Positions 34,151 through 46,726 of a stretch of DNA of 64,000 nucleotides are shown here, one piece after another. The notes under the pieces are model-generated. The model did no database searches. It had not been told where the DNA came from and saw only the letters and a list, made by a program, of their open reading frames with translations. The stretch covers positions 62,001-126,000 of the forward strand of contig WHVA01000196.1 of NCBI GenBank assembly GCA_015179125.1, given 5' to 3'. How positions within the stretch are numbered: position 1 is the first letter of the stretch; every line of letters starts with the position of its first letter. The DNA is from Gautieria morchelliformis (taxonomy: Eukaryota > Basidiomycota > Agaricomycetes > Gomphales > Gomphaceae). A program made the position numbers and the translations under genes.

Positions 34151-37100
34151 CACGCCAGACTCATATGGGCCCTAGCACAACAGTATGTTGAGCCAGGGAA
34201 CCAATCTTTAGCTGCTGCTTCAGAAACTGAAGATGAAGTTGTTCTGGGAGGGCCCAAGACCCAAGAACTGCCTATGGAAGAAGTTCCTGAAAAGCAATTG
34301 CTAGACGAAATTGACTTCTCTCCAGAACTCAATGAATCTGACAAGATTGCTCTTCAGAATGTCATCCTTTCACACAAAGAGGCGTTTGGCCTAGATGGCA
34401 GACTCGGAAATTATGATGCGAAGGTAGAAATCACCCTGGGTCCTGGTACTAAGGAAATTTCTCTCCCTCCTTATAATGCCTCTCCTGCAAAGAGAGAAAT
34501 CATTGATAAGCAAATGGATTCATGGATTAACCTAGGGGTTATAGAACCATCCAAGAGCCCCTGGGGCTTTCCTGCTCTGATATCCTACAGAAACGGAAAA
34601 CCTTGGATGTGCATTGACTACCGAAAGCTTAACAAAGTAGTCGTGCCCAATGAATTCCCTCTGCCTAGGCAAGATGCAATCTTGCAGGCACTCACTGGAT
34701 CACGCTGGTGTTCTACCCTGGATGCATTGGCTGGCTTTACGCAATTGCAAACGGCTGATAACTCCAAGGATACAACTGCTTTTAGGACACACCAGGGGCT
34801 AGACCACTTCAGGTGTTTTCCCTTTGGTTATAGAAACGGTCCCAAACGGTCCCGCAGTTTTTCAGAGAGTCATGCAAGGAGTTCTTGCACCCTTTCTGTG
34901 GATTTTTGCACTGCTTTACATTGAAAACATTGACAACTACTCCAAGACATTCAAAGAGCACTTAACACATTTAGACAAAGTGTTCAGTGCTATAGAAAAG
35001 TCAGGAGTTACCTTGTCGCCGGCTAAATGCCACCTGGCTTATCAGTGTCTTATGCTGCTAGGTCAGAAGGTATCTCAGTTGGGGTTATCAACTCATAAAG
35101 AGAGGGTTGATGCTATCCTCGAACTCTCCGAGCCTAAGAATGTTCATGAACTCCAGACATTTCTGGGCATGATGGTGTACTTTTCCTCTTATATACCATT
35201 TTATGCTTGCATGGTTGCACCATTATTTGGACTTCTAAAGAAAGGTTCCAACTGGGAGTGGGGCAGTACACAACACGAAGCCTTTGAGTTGGCTAAGTCC
35301 GCCTTAGTCAGTGCAACAGTCAAAGCTTACGCTATCCCAGGACTCGGATACAGAGTGTACTCTGATGCCTGCAATGTCAGCATAGCTGCTATACTTCAGC
35401 AAATCCAACCTATCAAAATCCAAGATATTAAGGGTATCAGAGCATATGAGAAGCTAAAGCTCACTTTCGACAGTGGACAACCAGTTCATCAGCTGGTCAT
35501 CTCAGTGTCAAAGGACGAACCTCTTCCCACTCCTGGTAACTGGGACTCAGACTTCGAAAGCACTACGGTTTCGGTAGAAAGAGTAATAGCCTACTGGTCC
35601 AGAACCCTGAAACCAGCAGAACATAATTATTCTCCCACCGAAAGAGAGGCACTAGCTCTTCAGGATGGTCTTATCAAGTTTCAACCCTATATTGAAGGGG
35701 AGAAGGTGGTAGCCATTACAGATCATGCTGCTCTCATCTGGAGTCATACATTTCAAAATGTCAATAGGAGACTTTTGACATGGGGCACAGTTTTTGCTGC
35801 TTACCCAGATTTGAAAATTGTGCACAAAGCCGGACATGTACACTCCAATGTAGACCCCATTTCTAGACTCAGAAGAAATGTCCCATTTCAAGATGGCCCC
35901 TCTTCTTATGACTCAGTTCCTACCATCCTGGAATCCGAGCAAGACTCTCTTTCAGAACTCTATTCTGAAATTTCTCCTGATTTCGAAGCCAGAACTTTAC
36001 AGCTGATGGCTGACATTGGCAAATAGAATCCAATCTGGCTGATTCGATTCCATTGCCCATTGTAACGGCTAGGAACTACAACCTGACCTCTAGCATTTCT
36101 TCAGACGAAGTCCAGAAGATTGCTGATGGTCACTCCCATGACCCATTCTTCAGTAAAGTCTGCACTGAGCTAAGGCAAGAGTCTAATTGGATCAATCCAA
36201 AGCAACCCTTGTTCTTTGAAAGTGATAATGGTCTACTTTGAAGACTGGAACAGGAATAACCGACTTTGTATCCCTCAAAGCAAGCAGTCCAGGCTCCTTA
36301 GTGAAGTTCATGATGAAATAACTGAGGGAGCCCATGCAGGGTATCACCAAACATACAACAAACTAGCTCCTACTTATTACTGGCCCAGAATGAGTAGGGA
36401 TGTCAAGAAGTTTGTCACAAGCTGTGATATTTGCCAAAAGGCTAAACCAAGAAAGCATGCACCCCTCGGGCTTCTGCAACCACTGCCTATCCCAGAAAAA
36501 CCCTTTGAAGTGGTATCAATGGATTTTATTACTGAACTACCTGAAAGAAAAGGCTACAACTCCATCCTAGTCATTGTAGACAAGCTCACCAAATATGCCA
36601 TTTTTATCCCTACCACCTCTTCCATGGATGAAGTCCACACTGCTCAACTGTTCTTTGAGCATGTTGTATCTAAGTTTGGAATCCCTCGACAAATCATCTC
36701 CAACAGGGACTCCAGATGGACAAAGGAAGTTTGCAAGCAGCTAAGCATTAGAAGAGCTATGTCCACAGCTTATCACACTCAGACTGATGGACAAATGGAA
36801 ATTATGAACCAGATTCTCAAAACAGCTCTTTGATTGTACGTCAATCCTAATCAGGATGCTTGGTCAACTTTACTTCATCCCTTCAGCCTTGCATATAACA
36901 ACACACTGCACTCGGCTACTTCCTTCGCCCCTTCCTTCCTTCTCTACAGATTCACTCCTTTAACTCCCAGAAGTCTCCTGCATCCTCTTCATGAATCTGT
37001 GCAACGACCTCGATCAGGTGTGATCGGCCCGCCTTTCCTAAATGGGAACACACCGGAAACAGCGATTGATCACTCCGTTTCTGAAAGTCGCGAGGCCTCG

Positions 37101-37301
37101 GATTTTATCGACGAGTTTCAGACCTATAGAGACCAGGCTAGTCAATCCATTCAGTTCTCCCAGGTTGCGCAGCAACGTACCTATAATCAAGGACACCTGA
37201 TCGATGAGTTCGAAGTAGACAGCTCCATTCTCATCAATCCTCACTCTCTCAGCTTGTTGAAGGCCGTAAGGGGGCGTGGTAAGAAACTTGTTATGAAATA
37301 G
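34151..37301 (+). pseudogene. Gypsy-1 reverse transcriptase, RNase H and integrase
   Basis: RT shows WGFPALISYRNGKPWMCIDY and FPLPRQDAIL. The catalytic YIDD-type motif reads YIENIDNYSK, so both Asp are gone. RNase H has YWSRTLKPAEHNYSPTERE. Integrase has the HHCC finger HDEITEGAHAGYHQ...CDICQ, then SMDFITELP, SNRDSRWT and TDGQMEIMN. Frameshifts occur near 34850, 36026 and 36240, and TGA stops at 36832. This is a chromoviral gypsy polyprotein by its linked chromodomain at 37416. Confidence 0.88.
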
Positions 37302-37415
37302 GATTGACCCTTTGAAATTTCACAAAAGTTAGGGCCCTCGACTTACCATCTCTGAATTCCCGCTTCCTACAGACTTCACCCCATCCTCAACCTCGCTCAC
37401 CTTGAGTTCTATCAT

Positions 37416-37682
37416 GTGTCCGAGGACTCTCTTGGTGATTGGCCCAAGAAACACCTCAACAGACTGGATTTTTCCGAAGTCCCTGAGTATGAAGTGGAGT
37501 TGATCACCCAGGAACGCTGGCGGAAATCACGAAATGGTTGCCGAACCCAAGAACCTCTTGTCAGGTTCGCTGGCTACGATTCCTCCTTTGACCAATGGCT
37601 AACTCGACGTCAACTTAAGAATGCACCCGACATTCTTAAGGCTGGGGACTTGCATCGCGAGTCCCGTGCACTGTCTCAGTAA
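37416..37682 (+). pseudogene. Gypsy-1 chromodomain-like C-terminus
   Basis: The segment EYEVELITQERWRK, then LVRFAGYDSSFDQWLTR and QLKNAPDIL, follows the chromodomain pattern of an aromatic cage region, W/F-x-GY and a terminal helix. Such domains in chromoviral integrases direct insertion into marked chromatin. Gypsy-1 ends here and a different gypsy element starts within about 20 bp. Confidence 0.65.
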
Positions 37683-37689
37683 AGTCCCG

Positions 37690-40600
37690 TTTGATCTGCT
37701 TGGCACAGTCTCAGACAATCCGCGATTGGCCCGAACCCCGGAAGGTAAAAGACATACAGTCCTTCCTTGGCTTCGCCAATTTTTACTGTCGCTTTATCTA
37801 CAACTATTCCCATATCACGGTCCCCCTAACCCGACTTACAAAGCCACCCCGTGGCCATTTACCCAAGAATGCCGAAAGTCCTTCAATTACCTAAAGGAGG
37901 CTTTCACTTCGGCTCCGATTCTGTCGCATTGGGTCCCCGACCGGCCTATGGTCATGGAAACCGACACCTCAGATTATGCCCTCAGCGTGATGCTGTCCTT
38001 GTTTGAAGAGGAGGACATCCTGCACCCGGTCGCTTTCCATTCCCGAATATTTTCCGGTGCCGGATTAAATTACAATGTCCATGATAAAGAGCTATTGGCA
38101 ATTTTTGAAGCATTTCAACGTTGGAGACACTATCTGGAGGTCTCTGGCTCCCCTATCGACATTGTCACTGATCACAAAAACTTGGAGTATTTTGCCACCA
38201 CAAAGTTGCTAACCCGACGACAAGCCCGCTGGGCCAAATTCCTCTTGCAGTTTAACCTCATTATTCGGTTCCGTCCCGGAAAGCTCAGTACAAAACACAA
38301 TGCTTTAACTAGACGATAGGACATCTACCTTAAAGAGGGAGGTAATGACTACGCCTCAGCCAACCCGTGAAACTTCTGACCAATTTTCACTAATCAACAA
38401 CTGTCGGAATCCCTCCGGGCAACTTGTCTGCTTGAACCCGTCCTCCGGGCAAGCATTGTGATGGACTCCAAGAAGCTTCATGCTGACATACTAGCTAACC
38501 TGGAATCCGATCCCATAGCCGCTAAGCATCTCAGCGACAGTTGTGACCCGAGATGGTGTCAAGATTGGTTTTCAAGCGTTAATATCGTGTATTAGTGAAC
38601 ACAGCGAATGCCCGATTTAACTTGTGCGAATAAGTAGGCTGTCCGGAGAATAGGTGAACTGGTGAATGTTCACGAAACAAGAGGGCTTGCCCGAACAGGG
38701 CTCGCCCTATCTACAGTCGTAGCGAAATAGCTTGCAGCACTTGACGATGTAACGTGCAAGATATCGCGGAAGGGCTGTCTAAGTTTCGACGGTCCCTTCG
38801 CTGGCGAAGGTGCTCCTTCAGAGCCCTTCGCCAACAGCTTTTAGAAAGTAGTTCGAAGGCTAAGGTAATGAAGATGAAGTATGAGCTTAGTCCTTGGCTG
38901 GTTGAAGATAGAAATTTTCAAGGGGAGGCTCAAGAAGATGATCACAGTGAGGTCAAGTTTGCACAAGATGGACGACGTATGATAATTGAACTGGGGAATA
39001 TACATGCGAATGTAAACTACTTATATCTAATGCTCGTACGGTATCGGCGAATAGGAAAGAGGCCGTCACGAGTCAGGGTTGGATAGGGGTGCGCAGTCAT
39101 GATACTAAGGAGATGGAATAAACATATAATAGTGTGAGGGAGGGGTGCGAACATGAAATGACGGAGAGTAAAGGTGGCGAAGGTACTTATGTACGAAACC
39201 ATGTCTTGGGACCCGCATACATGTCACCCTGCACGGACTCTTCATCCACTGGGTCGATCCCACACGACCTACGGAAGGAACGCTCCGCAAACATACTTTG
39301 GCCATATGAAAACCCAAAGGGGTTGGATTTAAGAAGATGATGGGGTTAGTGATGAATCATTGCGCCAGGTAAATGGAATCGATCGTTTTTGATGGCATGC
39401 CTTGTTGGCGAAATGTGCGAGCAGCGAATAGCGGTTTGGCGAAGTGCGGCGAAGGGTGAACGGAGAGAACATAGAGGAGGCGTGGCCGAAGGGAGGGGCA
39501 AAGCCGAGCGAACATGGAGGAGGAGTAGCTAACGAGGGAATGGGGGTAACAAGGTGCAGGAAATACATAGGTCATGACAATCTGATTGTCAGAATACCAT
39601 CGGGAGAGGGTCGAGCAGAGGAGGTGGTAGACCCAGTGATGACTTGTCAAGTCAGTCCAAAGCCGTCGGTCGTGCGTTCAACGGCGTGGCGATGGTAACG
39701 GGCTCGAATCAGCGAACATCGGTTGCCGAACATGACAATGCCGATTGGAACGAACACGGAAATGGGGTGAGAAATGTCATGACAGAGCACCTGAGTTATG
39801 AGGAATAAACACGTCATGACAGATGGACACAAACCGAGGATGGTTTTCTCCACCTCGATGGCCGCAGATACATTCCTGATGCCGATGATTTCCAGCTCTG
39901 AGTACTCCAATACAAACATGATCATGTACTCTCAGGACATTTCGGTCAAAACAAGACCTTAGAACTCATCAGATGGGAATACACATGGCCCGCACTCTGG
40001 TCCTTTGTTATCGACTTTTGCAAGTCCTGCACTACTTGCTTGCTTTCAAAGTCACAGCGTCATCGGCCTTACGGCTCCCTGCAGCAGCTTCCAATACCCG
40101 AGCAACCTTGGAATTCCATCTCCATGGATTTCATTGAGCAGTTGCCGGCATCTTTGGGATTCACTGCAATCCTTGTAGTAGTTTGCTGCCTAACCAAACA
40201 GAGCATATTCATCCTGACCCACGACACGGTCACATCCGCAGACCTAGCCCGCCTGTTCATCTTGCACATTTTCTCAAAGCACAGTGCCCCCAGTCATGTG
40301 ACATCCGACCGAGGTTCAGAATTCGTTTCGCACTTTTTCTGTTCCCTGGGCAAGGCTCTCGACATGAAATTGCATTTCACCTCAGGATATCATCCCAAAG
40401 GCGACGCTCAAACCAAACGTGTCAACCACACTCTGGAACAGTACCTTTGTGTGTATTGCAATTATCAACAGGACAATTGGTCCGAATTGCTACCACTCAC
40501 CGAGTTTGTGTACAACAATGCTCCCAGTGCAACTACTGGCATATCACCCTTCTTGCCACCAAGGGATACAACCCGAACCTCACAGTTCACCCCAAACGGG

Positions 40601-41187
40601 ACCTCGCATCCTCCCGAGCCCGAGACTTTGCAGTTGACCTTGACCAGCTTCATGCTGCCCTGAAAGAGCAAATTAAATCCGCTCAATCTCAGTATCAGGT
40701 CTCGGCTGACACGCGTTGCACTCCCGCTCCCGAGTTTGTGATAGCATCCTCCACGTTTGTAAAAGCGCAGTTCTTCCGGACAACCCAGCCCTCGAAGAAG
40801 CTGGCTGAGAAGTACCTCAGTCCCTTTGAGATTATTGGCCAGGCCGTATCCCGAGCTTACATTCTACGCCTGCCGGATAACCTTCAGGCAGTCCACCCGG
40901 TCTTTCATGTCTCCATGCTCGAACCCGCAATCCCGAATACCATCCCAAATCAGGTTCAGTCTCTGCTGCCTCCAGTAGAGATCGACGGCGAGACAGAGTA
41001 TGAGATTTCCAAGATCAACCGATGCCGTAGACCCTGTAACCTCCTGTACCTTGTCTGTTGGGCTGGTTATGAAGGTACCGATGAAGAGACGTCATGGGTC
41101 CTTGTGACCGAGCTCGGCCATGCACCCGAGATCATGACTGACTTCCACTCAGCCTACCCGGCCAAGCCTGGACCATGGGTTCCTTGA
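37690..41187 (+). pseudogene. Gypsy-2 pol (RT end, RNase H, integrase, chromodomain), split by a solo LTR
   Basis: The element starts mid-RT ([20 protein letters not shown]). After a frameshift near 37850 come RNase H (METDTSDYAL, DKELLAIFEAFQRW, TDHKNLEYF) and, after the alpha LTR at 38557-39821, the integrase (SGHFGQNKTLELIRW, then CKSCTTC, SMDFIEQLP, SDRGSEF). The frame shifts again near 40560. The C-terminus has VHPVFHVSMLEP and the chromodomain-like YLVCWAGYEGTDEETSW. The 5' LTR, gag, protease and RT core are missing. Confidence 0.9.
38557..39821 (+). mobile_element. Solo LTR, family alpha, target duplication GATGG
   Basis: It runs TGTCAAGATTGG to ACACGTCATGACA, with GATGG at 38552-38556 and 39822-39826. 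Removing it rejoins the Gypsy-2 pol frame. TGTCA/TGACA ends are inverted. An internal hairpin GCGAAGGTGCTCC / AGAGCCCTTCGC lies near 38804, and GCGAA/TTCGC motifs are frequent. No coding capacity is seen. Confidence 0.9.
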
Positions 41188-41437
41188 ACCCAAGCTTCGG
41201 CTCCCCATTTCCTTTCTCTCATTTTACGGTCACTTTCTTAGTTAGACAAAAAAACAAAAACACTCTTTTGCTATGTTTTATATCGGCCGCTTTGCCAAAT
41301 AGCTATGCTTGTAGTTCTCAGTTTTCCCCTCTTTCTCTGTCTGTCATTTCACTTCCGTTCTCGATCCCAATCCCGAAACAACAAAAAACACCAAGAAAAA
41401 AGATTCACATTAGATAGCAAAACAACAAAACCAGTAG

Positions 41438-42766
41438 TTAGTTGTCTTCCATAGTTTCTTCCTCATCCACTCCTGCACCCCTTTCTCCGTCCTCCTGCCT
41501 GTCTTCCCCATCCCTGTCTTCCAAACCCAAATGCGAATCTGATTCCGACCCTGCTCCTCCTTTCCCCTCTGTCCTATCCCTCTCCTTTGTTTTTCCCTTA
41601 TCCACTTCCTCCACTCCCTTTTCCCCGGAACCCGAACCCGAGCCCCCAGCCACATCGACCCCACCCCAATCCGAATGTGTTCCCGTCCATAAGGACACAT
41701 TCTCGGCTGCAGTGGCCCACAACTCCAACCACTTGTTTAATCAGGAATTGTGCTGCTCGATCTGCTGCACAAAATCCAATACCCCCCGAAGCAAATGGTT
41801 GCTCCACTCCAGTTGCTCACTCTGCCGAGTCAACAACCCCCTTACCATCCGAGAGACTTCCGCTCCCGAAAGCCCGTCGGGCGTTAAGCCCTTGATCCCC
41901 GCTCCCAACAGGCCCGCACGGATGTCCACCGTCGGAATGGCTCCCGACGGCTTGACCGGCAATGTTCTGGCCTTCTTTGGCCCCGGTCCCTCAGTCGCAT
42001 CCTCATCCTTCCGCTTCTGTTTCCCGTCCAGGAAACTGCATCAGACCTTCCGGTCCACGCACTGCTGACATGCGCTCTTTTTCCCGTGTAGGCACCGGGT
42101 TTGGCGATGCCTGCATGCGTCGCAAGGTTCACACTAAAAAACATAAGTCAAAAACAAAGAAAAACCAAACTGACCCGACCCGAGGACTCACCTCTTCATT
42201 GGGCCCCTCATCTGACTCCTCGGTCATCTTCCGCTTTCTTGATCCCGAGGCTTTCGGCTTTGCCTTACGCACTTGCGCGGTTGCCGAATCCACCACGATC
42301 AGCTCAGGTGATGGGATGTGGTAGTTCTGATCCACATCAGCTTGTCAAATCGATTCAGCTCCCAGTAATTCAAGAAGTCGCTGGCACTGACATTCGAAAA
42401 CCGGCCCTCTCATTTTCTGAGCCTCGTTGGCTTTCGCCTTCAAAGCCCGCTTCTCTGTCTCCCGGGCTTTTTCAGCCTTCAAGTTTCTTCAGCTTTTTGA
42501 GCCTCCTCGGCTTTCCATGCCTCCTTGGCCTTTTTTGCCTCTTCAGCGATTCGCATGGCTTCAGCCTGCATTTTCCATTCCACTTGGGCTTTTTTGGCGT
42601 CCTCCCGCCATTTCTTCTCTGCAGCAGCTTTGCGCTCCTGCGCAAGTCACCATTTTTCCTGCAATTCCCTCATCTGCTCCGCCGCTTCACGCTCAGCCTG
42701 CGCGAGCTCCGCGCCAACCTTGTCAACTTCATCGACCTCGATGGTATTTTCACGTGTCTCTGACAT
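41438..42766 (-). pseudogene. Antisense gene in Gypsy-2: coiled coil, Zn2Cys6-type cluster, acidic tail
   Basis: Between the Gypsy-2 pol stop (41187) and its 3' LTR (42902), the opposite strand encodes one gene. Exon 1 (42766-42192) starts MSETRENTIEVDEVDKV and continues as an Ala/Glu/Lys coiled coil (QAEREAAEQMRELQEKW, AEEAKKAKEAWKAEEAQ), then a basic KRKMTEESDEGPNEE. A 58-nt intron (42134-42191; GTGAGT...TTTTTTAG) keeps phase. Exon 2 opens with CEPCDACRHRQTRC, then CQQC, then Cys after a TGA. The spacing is C-x2-C-x6-C-x7-C-x2-C-x6-C (42124-42038), the Zn2Cys6 consensus. The tail (41728-41438) is acidic, with EEETMEDN at the stop. About five TGA codons and one indel break it; most TGA fit lost CGA Arg. 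A DNA-binding or regulatory role is inferred. Confidence 0.7.
42134..42191 (-). other. Intron of the antisense Gypsy-2 gene
   Basis: 58 nt, donor GTGAGTCC and acceptor preceded by a T-run (TATGTTTTTTAG). Splicing joins GPNEE to CEPCDAC in frame. Confidence 0.7.
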
Positions 42767-42901
42767 TGATCCGTGAATTTGATGATGATGGGAGAAGACA
42801 AGAAGCAGAACCGCGAAACAAAGCTTACTTAACTACCCCAACCCGGCGATCTCCGGGATCTCGCTTATGGCCTCATGGGTTCAGCCATAAAGGGGAGGTA
42901 C

Positions 42902-43360
42902 TGTTATGACCCGTTCCCGAATCTGGACTGAAGTTTGGCTTCGGCTCTTGTTCAGGAACCTTGGGTATCTCTTGGCTTCCTTTAGGTTTCCCTTTGCAGT
43001 TCCCATCACCCCTGATTTCCTTATTAGTTAGTTCCCCATTTGCCTGACCCTTGTTTCCCCCTGACCGTTGATCCGATCATGTTATTCTCGCAACCCTGCA
43101 TGCTACTTTACTATAAAGGCCTCCAGTCCATGTACAGTAACTCCTCAGTTCAGATATCAAATTAGCTTATTGTACTTGAGGCCCTTTGCTTGATATCAAA
43201 ACCCATACCTTGGCTTGTAGCCGAGACAGCTCCCAAAATTAGGGCGGAACATAGAGTGGGAGCAACCCAAGAGGTTGAAGCCAAGCCCTCTGACCCGAGA
43301 CCCGAGTTCGGCCTGGTATAGCCGAACTGCAGTACAAACACAACCTTAACACACTGTACA
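42902..43360 (+). repeat. Gypsy-2 3' LTR
   Basis: Starts TGTTATGACCCG right after a purine-rich AAAGGGGAGGTAC tract (42888-42901) and includes a CTATAAAGG promoter-like box near 43110. The right end is placed near CACACTGTACA (43360), where copia integrase sequence begins, but it could be off by several bases. No matching 5' LTR is in the window. Confidence 0.65.
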
Positions 43361-45375
43361 ATCATGTCTAGAGCCCAATCCATCAGTTCAGATGCCAATA
43401 TCCCCCCCAGCTTGTGGGGAGAGTGTGCAATGACCATGGTATACCTCAAAAATTGTACTCGGAATGCTTGATGATGTGACCCCATATAAGGCTTGGATGG
43501 GGCAGAAGCCCAACCTGTCCCACCTGCAGGAGATTGGCTCCAGAGCTTTTGTATTTATCCAAAGCTGGCATGTTGCAAAGATCTACAACTGCTCAGTGGA
43601 ATGCATCCTAGTTGGGTACTCACATGTCTCCAAGGCCTACCGGTGCTACAAGCGATCCACCGGTCAGATCATCACATCACGGAATGTCACCTTCATCGAA
43701 TCACAAGACAGCACTCCACACCCGTTGCACCCCGGGCTCATAACCGGCAAATGAGAGCAATGATGAAGGGGGGAACTACAATGTAAACCCAAAGGGTAAT
43801 GGTGGGGAACCACCAAATGACGATGGAGTACCAGACATGGCGGGAGATACAACTGGAGGAGGAGTACCGGATGATGAAGACACACCGGGTATCACTGACC
43901 CTCATCCTAACATCTTACCCCGATCCTCACACATCCTCAAACCCTCTTCCATGGGTGTGGCCATGCAAAATCTGCCGTACACCAGCTGCACTGAGCAAAC
44001 TGTCACTGAGATCACCTCTGTGAGCACTCTGGCCCGCCTTGCCCACTCCACTAAGAGGAATGTGGGATTCGAAGCTAACTTCATAGAAGATCTGGCATTA
44101 GCAGCATCATACACGAGGAAGAAGACCCCAGATCCTTTACCAAAGCTCTCAAAGGGCCTAACGGCCCAATATGGCAGTTAAGCATGGACTCTGAGCTCAA
44201 ATCCATGGCAAAACACCATGTTTGGGACCTTGTACCACAATTTTCTGTCCCTGTTGGAAAGAGAATCATCAAGAGCAAGACAGTCTGCCATATCAAACGG
44301 GATGAATCTGGGAAAGTAGCCAAACTAAAGGTTCATATAGTAGCGAAAGGTTTCACCCAAATCGCCGGCCAAGATTACCATGACACGTTCTCACCAGTCA
44401 CATGCCTGGAGTCATTCCGAGTCATCCTTGCACTAGCCACAACCCTTGACTGGTAAATACGGCAGCTCAATGTCAAAACCACCTACCTCCACTCTAGCCT
44501 TGACGAGGAGATATACATGGAGCAAGCCGAGGGTAGTGTCGTTAAGGGAAAGGAGGATCATGTGTGCCGGCTACAAAGAGGGCTGTACAGGTTAAAACAA
44601 TCTGGCCATCAGTGGAACAAAACCCTAGATAAGGCAATGACATCTCACCACTTCTCTCGCAATCCCGTCGACCACTGTGTGTACACCTGATCCACGAAAA
44701 ACAGGAAGTCGATGGTGGTGATCCACACAGACAACATGGCTGCCGCTTCCAGCACCACAGCAGAGATGGATTCAATTGTCCAAGACCTCCAAGCTGCCAT
44801 CGACATAACAGACCTTGGTGATATCAGATGGATGCTCGGTATTGAGATCACTCGTGACCGTGTTGTGAAAACCATATCCCTCAGCCAAACAGCATACATC
44901 GAACGCATATTCAAACGCTTCAATCTCAATACAGCCTACCCAGTATGGACTCCACTTAACATGACTACTAAGGACCTCTCCACTGATCAATTCCCAACAA
45001 GCACTGACAAGATAGCCGTCATGTTGAGAGTACCATATGGTGCAGCCATTGGCTCTATGACGTACGCATCTATGTGCACAAGACCTGACATCACTTTTTC
45101 TGTCAATCGCCTCTCCCAATTCTCAATTAACCCAGGGGAACCTCACTGGAATGCCATGAAGCATGTCCTTACATACCTCAACACTACCCACTCTCACCGT
45201 GTTGTCCTTGGAGGCATGTCCCCCTGTATCACCCTTACCAGCTCCGCTGACTCTGACTACACTTCTGACATGGACAGCAGGAAATCTGTGTCAGGTTATG
45301 TCTTTTTCCTTGGCAATGGGGCGATCACCTGGAGCTCTAAGAAACAAGTGTCTGTAACTACATCCAGCTGCAAGG

Positions 45376-46644
45376 TGTCAAGATTGGTTTTAGGCGTTAA
45401 TATCGTGTATTAGTGAACACAGCGAATGCCTGAATGACTTGTGCAAATAAGTATGCCGTTCGGTGAATAGGTGAACCAATAAATGTTCACAAGATAAGAG
45501 GGCTGCCCGAATGGAGCTTGCCCTATCTACAGTCGTAGCGAAATAGCCCGTGACACTTGACGATGTAACATGCAAGGTGCCACGGAAGGGTTATCTAAGT
45601 AGGGACAATCCCTTCGCCAGCGAAGGTGCTCCTTCGGAGCCCTTCGCCGTCAGCACAGAAAATAGTTCGAAGGCTAAGGTAATGAAGATGAAGTATGAGA
45701 ACTCACCAGTGATTCCTAAGTCCTCTTCTGGTCAAAGATAGAAATCTCCAGGAGAAGGCTCAAAAACGATGATCACAGTGAGGTCAAGTTTGCACAAGAT
45801 GGACGATGTATGATAATTGAACTGGAGAATATACATGCGAATGTAAACTACTTATATCAAATGCTTGTAAGGTATCAGTGAATAGGAAAGAGGCCATCGT
45901 GAGTCAGGGTTGGATAGGGGTGCGCAGTAATGATACTAAGTAGATGGAATAAACGTACAATAGAGTGAGGGAAGAGTGCGAACATGAAACGACAGAGTGT
46001 AAAGGTGGCGAAGGCACCTATGTATGAAATCATGTCTTGGGGCCCACATATACACCGCCCTGCATGGGTTCTTCATCTGCTGGGTTGATCCCACACGACC
46101 TACGGGTAGGACGTCCCGCGAACGCACCCTGATCATATGAACACCAAAAGGGGGTTGGACCGAGAAGCTGATGGAGCTACTGACGAGCCATCATGCCGGG
46201 TAGGGATATCGATCGTGATTTGATGGTGTGCCTGCTGGCGAATGATGTGAGCAGCAAGTGGATGTTCGGCGAAATGCGAGGAAGGGCGAACAGAGATGAC
46301 ATAGGGCAGGAGTGGTCGAGGTGGAGGGCGAAGCCGAGCGAACACGGGGGAGGAGTGGCAAAAGGGGAAATGGGGATAACAAGGTGTAGGAAATACACAA
46401 GTCATGACAATCCGATCATAGGAGCATCATCGAAAGAGGGTTGAGAAGAGGTGATAGGCTCACCGATGACTGCCAAGTCAGTCCAAAGAAGTCGATCGTG
46501 CTTTGACGGCATGGCTATGGTAAATGGCACGAACAGCGAGGATCGGTTGCTGAACACAGCGAGGGTGATCAGAACAAACACGGAGGTGGAGTGAGAAATG
46601 GGAGAACAGGGCATCTGAGTATGGGAAATAAACGCGTCATGACA
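45376..46644 (+). mobile_element. Solo LTR, family alpha, in Copia-4 RNase H
   Basis: TGTCAAGATTGG...GCGTCATGACA, flanked by CAAGG (45371-45375) and CGAGG (46645-46649). The second matches the Glu codon expected in TSSCEAEY, so the first has a CG to CA change. Contains hairpin GCGAAGGTGCTCC / GGAGCCCTTCGC near 45622. Confidence 0.9.
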
Positions 46645-46726
46645 CGAGGCTGAATACTCCTCCACCTGCCATGCCTCGAAAGAGGCCATCTGGTTGTGAA
46701 ACCTCCTCGAGCTCCTCGGGCACAAA

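Noticed and set aside
41442..42763. Plus-strand Pro/Ser/Phe-rich open frames
   Set aside because: They are mirror images of the antisense coiled-coil/zinc-cluster gene; their composition reflects reverse-complemented Lys/Glu/Ala codons, and they lack splice or domain logic.
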